DNA of 64,000 nucleotides, taken from NCBI GenBank assembly GCA_963978905.1, contig OZ022260.1:36907326-36971325 (forward strand), in the 5' to 3' direction. A program made the position numbers and the translations under genes. Positions 24,801 to 33,800 of this stretch are shown here, piece after piece. The notes under the pieces were generated by a model. That model worked only from the letters and a program-made list of their open reading frames with translations. It searched no databases and was not told the DNA's origin. Source of the DNA: Trichostrongylus colubriformis. Its lineage: Eukaryota > Nematoda > Chromadorea > Rhabditida > Trichostrongylidae. The first letter of the stretch is position 1, and every line of letters begins with the position of its first letter.

Positions 24801-27800
24801 AGATGTCCTGACTCTTTTCACATAACTTTTCACTGTATGTAGAATTTTTTGCATAACTATGGAATCATATGCAAAAAATTCTACATACAAATTATTATGA
24901 AAGAAATGGGTATAGAATATAGTAATAACTCTATTGTGAACATCCGAAATACTAATAGTCCATATGTATAAATAGATACCGAAAATCAAGCAAATCTAAT
25001 TGAAAGACATCGAAAATTCAACTATATAAATAACATTAATAATATATCAGATACAACTGTACCCATTATCTACGCTATTCCGAAGCTGCATAAATCACCT
25101 ATCAAATTTAGATTCATTACAGGAGCAACAACTAGTAGTCTTAAACCTCTTTCCTTAACACTCACCAAACTATTAAAATTCATTAGGGCACACTTTATCA
25201 ACTACAATAACACCATAAAAAGTAGAAACTTACACTTCATCGGATATTGGGCAATCAACAACATAAATATCAGTGAACAACTTCAAAATATAAAAATTAA
25301 TCAGATGAAGCTTTTTTCAGCTGATTTCACTAATATGTTCACCAATCTACCACACTCGAAAATAATGTACAATATCAAAGAAATTTTGAAAATATGTTTT
25401 AAAAACAGCAATAAAAAATTTCTTGCTAGTAATGACTTAAAAACTTTTTATACGAACAATCTATCTTATAAAAATTGCAATTATTATGACATCACAGACA
25501 TAATATATCTTCTGGACTACTTATTGAAAAATAGCTACTGTACATTTTCTGAAAAACTTTTCATTCAAAAAATAGGAGTACCGCAAGGGAGTAATGTAAG
25601 TCCAATGTTAGCCGATCTCACTTTGTCCTACTATGAATATTGGGTTGGGGAATAAGTCCCCGCCGTTTTTTTCAACCCCCTTTTTCGCATTGTTCCCTTC
25701 ATCTTTCGACAAAGCTCATTTATGTGTTCGGTAGAGCTTTTTTTGCTCTACAAAATGCTTATATCTTTTTTTCGATACTTTCGATTACCTGATATTTATG
25801 AGGTTTGGAAATGAAGTAAGCTCAAGGCAAAAAACTAGCACTTGCGCACCTCATCTTTTTCGTCTGCCACTGAGATCAAAAAATGTATGTGTATATGTTT
25901 CGATAGAGCTTTTTCAGCTCTACAGAATGGTACTACATCTTATTCAAATCGCTCAATTTTTTGCTGTTTTTTAGACTCACAAATGCAGTACTCGCAAAAG
26001 TGTGCACTTTCGTTATCTCCTCTTTCTCTCCTACCATCGAGATTGAAGAAGATGTGCATATATGCATTTGATAGAGCTTTCTTTGCTCTACAAGATAATA
26101 CCACTCTTCTTTTGTATTCTCTCATATTTTAGCATGTAGGAATAAGCTTCCACCTGATTTTCAATTCAAAATTGCTCAATGAATATGATTTTTCTTTGGC
26201 AGAGTGTTCTGCACCAATCGATGGAGCTCTTTCCGCTCTACAAGATAGTGTTTACGGTTTTCGTTAGAATAAATTTTTGACATTTTTCAGATCACTTAAA
26301 AGTCGACGAAATCGAGCATTTTTGACACCATGTGACAAAAATGTTCGATCTCGTCGACTTTTAAGTGATCTAAAAAATGTCAAAAATTTATTCTAACGAA
26401 AACCGTAAACACTATCTTATAGAGCGGAAAGAGCTCTATCGATTGGTGCAGAACACTCTGCCAAAAAAAATCATATTCATTATGCAATTTTGAATTGAAA
26501 ATCAGGTGGAAGCTTATTCCTACATGCTAAAATATGAGAGGATACAAAAGAAGAGTGGTATTATCTTGTAGAGCAAAGAAAGCTCTATCAAATGCATATA
26601 TGCACATCTTCTTCAATCTCGATGGTGGGAGAGAAAGAGGAGATAACGAAAGTGCACACTTTTGCGAGTACTGCATTTGTGAGTCTAAAAAACAGCAAAA
26701 AATTGAGCGATTTGAATAAGAAGTAGTACCATTCTGTAGAGCTGAAAAAGCTCTATCGAAACATATACACATACATTTTTTGATCTCAATGGCAGACGAG
26801 AAAGATGAGGTGCGCAAGTGCTAGTTTTTTGCCTTAAGCTTACTTCATTTCCAAACCTCATAAATATCAGGTAATCGAAAGTATCGAAAAAAAGATATAA
26901 GCATTTTGTAGAGCAAAAAAAGCTCTACCGAACACATATATGAGCTTTGTCGAAAGATGAAGGGAACATTGTGAAAAACTGGGTTGAAAAAAACGGCGGG
27001 GACTTATTCCCCAACCCAATACATTTTCTCTCTTGAATTTCACAACACTCAGAAGCTACAACTCATACCTTTTAGATATATGGACGACATATTAATAATA
27101 CATAATACAGACACTAAAAGCATGCTGAATACACTCAACAATATTGTTTACAAAAACATTTTAGAACTTGAAATTACTCACGATCATGAAGAGAAGTGCA
27201 ACTACCTTGATCTAGAGATTAATATCACAGATAACAAAATTCACACAGAAATGTATAGTAAAACGGATAATTTCAATTTTACCATTAAACGATTCCCCAA
27301 TTCTTTGAGTAACCTTTCCTGTCAAATCAAATACAACACCATTTATTCCGAAATACTCAGAACAGCAAGGACTTGTACAAACAAAAAAGATTTTTTGAAT
27401 AGATTAAAACGTACCAATGCACAATTACAAGAGTCAGGTTATTGCACTGATACATTCATTGCTTGCCTTCTTAAGTGTTTGACTAAAAACGAATTCATAA
27501 AGTACAAATGTAAATTAGATTCACAAAGTTTAAAAAATTTCTTCACGAAACTTTTGAATTTAGTTCAGTAATTTTAACGCAGACATCATCTTTGTGTATA
27601 CATGTTAACAATTTAGTAACTTAGTACTTAATTGCGTTTGCTTTTACTGCTATTATTCAATATGCAGATTGTTATTAATAGTTCAACCGACCAACATTCT
27701 AGTGATTTGTAAAATGATTATGTAAATATAAAGAAGTGATCAAACCGTAATAGATATGATAACAATTATCTATCGAATACACATTATTTGAATAAATTCT

Positions 27801-30800
27801 CCCAATGAAAGTGGTCAACCAAGGAAAAGAAGAATCCAGTTCACACAGGTAAAACAAGAAACCAAAGAATCTTGGTGAGTCCACACAAAACCTGATATCT
27901 AATAAATCCAAATCAGTAAGTTTTAAATAAACTCAAAATAAATTTAAAACAATTTGGTTTCAATACACAATTAATAATGGGATTGGATTTTGGTGTGTTT
28001 ATGCCGCGTTGGTGGTTACATGTTTCAATGGGCGTGTGACTGCTCAATGTGGTGTGGATATGCCGAGGTTTATTCCCATTATCAAACAAATTAAAATATA
28101 AATATGTTTACATCTTCAAATTGTTTTTCTCCCTTCCCTTACTGATGAGCACAGAGGGAGAATATTCTTCTCTGTTTGGTTTCCGTCTAAGGGCCCGTGC
28201 GAAACGGAAACCAAACTAACTCTTTGTTAAAGACAAGTAAATAATTGTTAAATAGTTATAACAAATAATTATCTCCTTGGACAATTACTTAACAAACATA
28301 ATTGAAAGTGATTGTTTAAATATAAACCTTCATTGTTTTGAAAAAACCTTCGCAACTACTTCATTTGTATGTCCTTGCGGTCTATCGTTGTTAATTCCAC
28401 GGTAGGAATCTGGTCTTTGCCTTATGCAAAGCGTGATGTTGTGGCAGGGCGGGATTTGTGTAACACTGAAGCTCGGAACAGTTTTTTCGCTCACCATCGA
28501 TCTCATAAAGATTTGCTAGCATTCCTTGTAATTATGGCCATGACCGAGTTGGTTGTTGTAAGAATTGTTTAACGGAAACGATTTCAAAACATTTCAAGAA
28601 CCTGCATTTTCATCGATTCTATCAGTGCTGCTGGCATAAGCAGCTGGATCTGAATCGGTTAGAAATTTCGAAAATCGGGTTTCGATTTTAAATTTTCAGA
28701 GAATCCCATTGACATTAAAAGGCTTACGATTAACGAGGATAAGAATACTGTCACACTAGCGATCGGTAAGCAACTTATAGGATTTTTTGTGATTTGTGTA
28801 TTCTTCAGATATCCAGTGCAGACTTTCAGATCCTACATTGTTTGCTCTTCTCCCCATGCCATGGTCATTGTCGGTGAAAACTACGTCTGGCCCTTGTTAT
28901 TCACAGGTAGGCGGATTCTAGCAGGCACTTTAGTGTCGGTAGTGCGTGTGTAAGGAGAACAGCCGCTGCATAATAGCCCTCGAAGTTCAACTCAGTCCAA
29001 GTTTAATTTTAGCCTGTATTATCCGAATTGTTATCTCCTCCTTTCATAGTCTGCTATAAATTGTTTAGGTTCGTGTAATTTCACCACTTACAATACTACC
29101 CGGCTTTACTTCAGACGCAAACACCGATGTCCCAGCTGTTTCTCCATTTTCTTCCAGAGGTGAATTGCCTCCGATTTCCTTTTATTAGGTACTAAACTCA
29201 GTTTTGATCATTTTCGCTGAGAAAAAGCATCCGTGCTGAAGAGTTGGTACGAGCTATTTCAACCGAATCATTTTCTATAATTTTCTGCAGCCTTTCCTTA
29301 TCTTTTGACACTTTGATTATACCTTCACGATAGAACTGAGCCATTGTCGAAGCACAAAAATCACTAACCTGTTTTCGCAATACTCCAATTTTTCGAAATC
29401 TTGTAGCGACTTGGCCATGACTGCGACTAGCGATCCGAGCGGATGTTTTCAAGAAGGCACTATGTCTTCTGATTACGCTGGTAGTAAGTGAAGAGAGCAG
29501 ATCGGTTCACTCGCATCGAGGTTTTAAAGATAGCTGCAAGTGTATTTTCTTGGCAGCTATCTTTAAAGCCTCGATGCGAGTGAACGGATCTGCTCTCTTC
29601 CCTCACTGTTGCTAGTCTTCTTCGTGCAATTTTTTGAAATTCGCCTAAAGTGTCCGTGAACATCAGTATCCTCTCCTCGAAAAGGAGAAAAATTATGATG
29701 TTCACGGACACTAGAAAAACAAAACATGCAGTAATTAAAGGTCCGGACCATTCCATCTTGACCGTTCTGATGCTTCTCCTGGAATTAATTATAAATTATG
29801 GCGTGCGGCATTGTTACAGCAGATCCACCTTTGGTTGACAGTCGCTATCCATCGCAGAATGTTTTTTTACTGCGCCTTTCAAGTGAATGAACCACATATG
29901 ACTGGGGTCGAGGACAGTTGATGTGGCAGTTACTTTTATTTATTCTAGGTCTTTTAAATTGGATACAAACTTTTGCAACACACAGATTGGTGGATTTTAA
30001 CTCGTCTCTAAGCTTAAAGTCAGCATTAGGGGAAAGTCGGACGAAAAGTAAAAGAAATAGTGCATATGAAAGTCGAGATGCCTAGTAACAGGATAGAGGA
30101 GAAAAAAGGTCGGTAACGGCCCAAAACCCGAGAAACAGGACCCCCTCTCCACTGTTGATTCTCGACGCGGACGACCTTCCCGTCAAGAGGCGGGTAGTCT
30201 GATCTAGTTTCCCATTGGCATGTTGCCATTTTTGGAGTAAGCTTCAAGCTAAAACTGCGAAAGCGCGCCGCAAAACCTCCGTCGTGCTGCATCTCCTTGG
30301 CCGCTCCCACCCAAGTCCATCGGGAATTACGTCATCGGGAGGCGGAGCCGCTGCATGGTTTTGGCGTTTTGCAGGGTTTCTACAGCATGGAGGGGCGCTT
30401 TTTCACCGGGATTTCGCCACAGGTAGCCTTCTTAGGCCCAGGACTACCATGTGAGTGACTTCCTGTGAGCGATTTCTCCATTACCACATTACCCCTAATG
30501 ATGTCTTTAAAGGAATTGTGCACGGAAAATGGGTTTCTCTGCAACATACACTGCGGTGCATAATGATAAAGCCGCTTATAAATAGTTTCAAAACTATCAT
30601 AGCAAGATGTTTCTTGGAAACTTCTCAGGTAAAGATTGTAGCAAATTTGATCGCGCATTCACACATTAATACCAAACTTGAGCTCGAAATAACAGAACAA
30701 ATTCATCTTCTTTTTTTCAAAAAAATGTCGCTTTTGCGGTGGTGCAAAATGATAAAGCCAGTAAGGAATTTCAACAACTCGTAAACAACGAAAAGGCAAT

Positions 30801-33800
30801 ACGCTACTTTAATAATCCGTTGGCCTTCCTTCTCTCCGAATAACCTGAAAAATACGATTGTCCACGCTCATGTAAAGATTATTAATGAGATCCTGGTCCA
30901 CTTGGTGCCACGCGTGGATTTTAGGCTCTTTGAGCTCCTTAACTCCTTGGAATTCCCTGTTATCTGCGTAAATCCGTCGCACCATGAAGCCCCATACATT
31001 TTCCATCGGATTAAGGTCTGGGCTACTTGCCGGCCAGGACAGGAGCCTCATTCGATGACGGCTGAACCATGCACTTGTGCTCTGGCTGACGTGGATTGGT
31101 GCGTAATCTTGCCCAAAAACAAGATTTCGGCTCCGATTTTCACGCTGGAAGAAAGAAGAGCACTGAGCATAACTACCTGATAAACGGCAAGGAACGTTTT
31201 TAGGAACGAACCATAACTTCAGACGTTTCTTCAATGCGCCCCATACCATTACGGCCCCGAAATCTCTTGAGAATCGAAGCATGTGCTTTCTCAAAATATC
31301 GTTTGCCATCTGATTCGTCGCAGGTGAACTTTCTTTATCAGAAAAACAATCTGGAAAAGAAAAACAGCATAAAAAAGCAAGAGGGACTTTACGACCTAAT
31401 ACCCTACCTTACTCCAGTCCACTCGGCTGCATGTTTTGGCGAACTGCACTCGATTTTTGCGGTGTTCTCGTGTCATGAATGGTGCTTTCCTCATTTTCTG
31501 TCGCGAGATAAACTTGCACTTTTTTAGAACCCGCAAAACAGTTATTCTGGAGACGTTTAGCTTCAAAGAAGACCTGATATCCGAGCTCGACTTGGTGGAA
31601 TTCGATGCTTTTTTTTGAGGATACGGCGCTTATCCTTCTCGTAAAGTGAGGGAGGTCGCCCAGAACTTTTCTCAGTTCCATATGTTGCAGGATCCTTGAG
31701 GAAGTTGTCGACGACTGTGTGGCCGCGGTCCAATTCTTGCGCAATATAACGATTTGACAATCCCAGCGCTTTTTTTGCGACAACTTGGCCTTTTTCAAAA
31801 TCAGATAAGGGTTTTCCTTTCCCCATTACCTGAAAAAGAAAGACATTACAGCAGCAAAACGTTTCAGCAAATAAAGATGAGAAGCGGCGGAAAAACTTAG
31901 GGTGGCTTTATCATTTTGCACCATCGCAAAAGCTGCATTTTTTGAAAAAATTAAGATAAAATTTTTCGTTGATTTTGGTCTGGAACTTAGTTTCGATGTA
32001 CGAATGCGCGATCAAATTCGCTACAATCTATACTTGAGAAGTTTCCAAGAAATATCTTACTATGATAGTTTTTAAACAATTTATGAGTGGCTTTATCATT
32101 ATGCACCGCAGTGCATATCTATGTTCTGTTCGTCTAATAAGGGCCGCTTGCGAACTTTCACGTGAAAAACCGGCCAAGATACAGTTCCTCAAAGTGGCGG
32201 CTGACGGCGGGGATTCAGGATAAATGCTCGCCCCGTCGTCCGCCGCAGTCAAGGAAGATTGGGACTGTTCACGTAACTTTCTGTTCCCATTATGTGTCTA
32301 CGACCGCTGCGGATGACGGGGAGGGCGTTTACTCTGAACCCCGCCCCATCGGCCACCACCTCGAGGAGTTGTACCGTAAATGGACTCACTTCACTTTCAA
32401 ATTTTCATGCGGCCCTTATTAGGTAAATACTACATAAATATATGGGTAACAGAGAAACTCATTTTTCCGTGCCCGACTCCTTCTGGCTTTCAAAAATCTG
32501 TGGCTGGCTTTGGCATTAGTCGTTATTAGCGTCGAAACCATTATTTTTGAATAGTTCAAATGAACAATGATAGCTGAAATATAACAGGGCCTGATCTGTG
32601 AGGTCCCACTTTAGTTTATGAGTCCTAGAAGATTTATCTCTTTGTCAAACAGCAAAAAAAATAGATGTCGAGGATCCGGTTTTGTTTGGCTTATTGGTTG
32701 AGCATTATTGAAAACAAACAACCCACTAACACAACTCACTGAACATAGGTGAAAATTGGTATATTTCGTGAGTATAGGTGGAAATTAGTATATTTCGTGG
32801 GTAGAGTAAGAACTATCGAAAATGACAGCATTCAGCTCGACTTACTCTTGTTAACCTAGGTTTTTTGTGAGCAAATGTCATTGACCAGAATTGACTCTAT
32901 CGCCTGATGTGTGATTTCTGTCTGTAATAGTATATGCGAGGTATTTTAGGCGTTGACAAGCACACATTTGCTACCTTTCGGGTGTCATCGCCTACCTTCA
33001 CGATTGATCGAACTATGTTTGGGCCGTCAAGTTGGAAGGAACCGTGGAAAGATGTCTATAATCTGTCGTGGGTCCAAGTTGAACCCCGTAACGCCTCCAA
33101 ATGCGCCTATCAATTTATTACTCCGAATTTTGAGGCAAGACCTGTTTCTTCTGCTAACGAACTCATTTATATGCATGTTAATATTATAGATGACGTCAGC
33201 ACCACTGGTCAAAATGGAAGTCTCCGGATATTCACAGTCGAAGTTCTTCTTTCAAAGAACATTCTTCTTTTCACAATTAAACGAAACATGTTGGTATTAC
33301 TTAATTCCGTGGACTGGATCAATCCCTTATAATGCGACACGTTGTTGCTTCTCATTGAGTTATGGCAAAATGTCTGCAGTTTCATCGTGCCTCTAGTTGA
33401 ACGTTTTCAGCGACAACCTGTGGTGGTGGTAAGGTGAATCGATTCGGCGAATGCGTATGTCCTGCTGGATATAGCGGAGAGTACTGCGATGAGCCCATAT
33501 GTGAAAATGGTGGCACAAGATCTATGTCAATATGTGTTTGCTCGACGGGTTTCTACGGAGAGCTGTGTCAGTCAAGTAAGTTGGATTGGAAGTTCCCTGA
33601 AAATGGAAGCATATGAAAAGTTGATGTTTGCAGGGGATACCAAAAAAAGAGTAATTTTGCTCACGCCTCACATGCATATGTGTACAAGAAGAGGTAAAGA
33701 AAGAGGTAAAAATGTCGGGGCAAAATATTCCTTGAATGTTCCTCTGAAAGCAGGAACAAGCTGTGGCTCACTACTTTGGAGCCTTGAGTCGGCATAGTCG

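Noticed and set aside
25842..26817. Two 96-codon open frames at 25842-26132 (+) and 26527-26817 (-)
   Set aside because: They are mirror copies created by the palindromic element; no motif and no gene context.
26984..27060. Met start at 26984 for the downstream reverse transcriptase frame
   Set aside because: This Met lies in the foldback element. The real frame continues from the upstream half before the insertion.
28142..28216. Hammerhead ribozyme candidate (CTGATGA at 28142, GTGC-GAAA at 28197-28204, long stem with a GTC site)
   Set aside because: The core pieces are present and Penelope-like elements can carry hammerheads, but the strand order (stem III 3' side lies inside stem II) is not any circular permutation of the fold. 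Only the simple 12-bp hairpin is supported.
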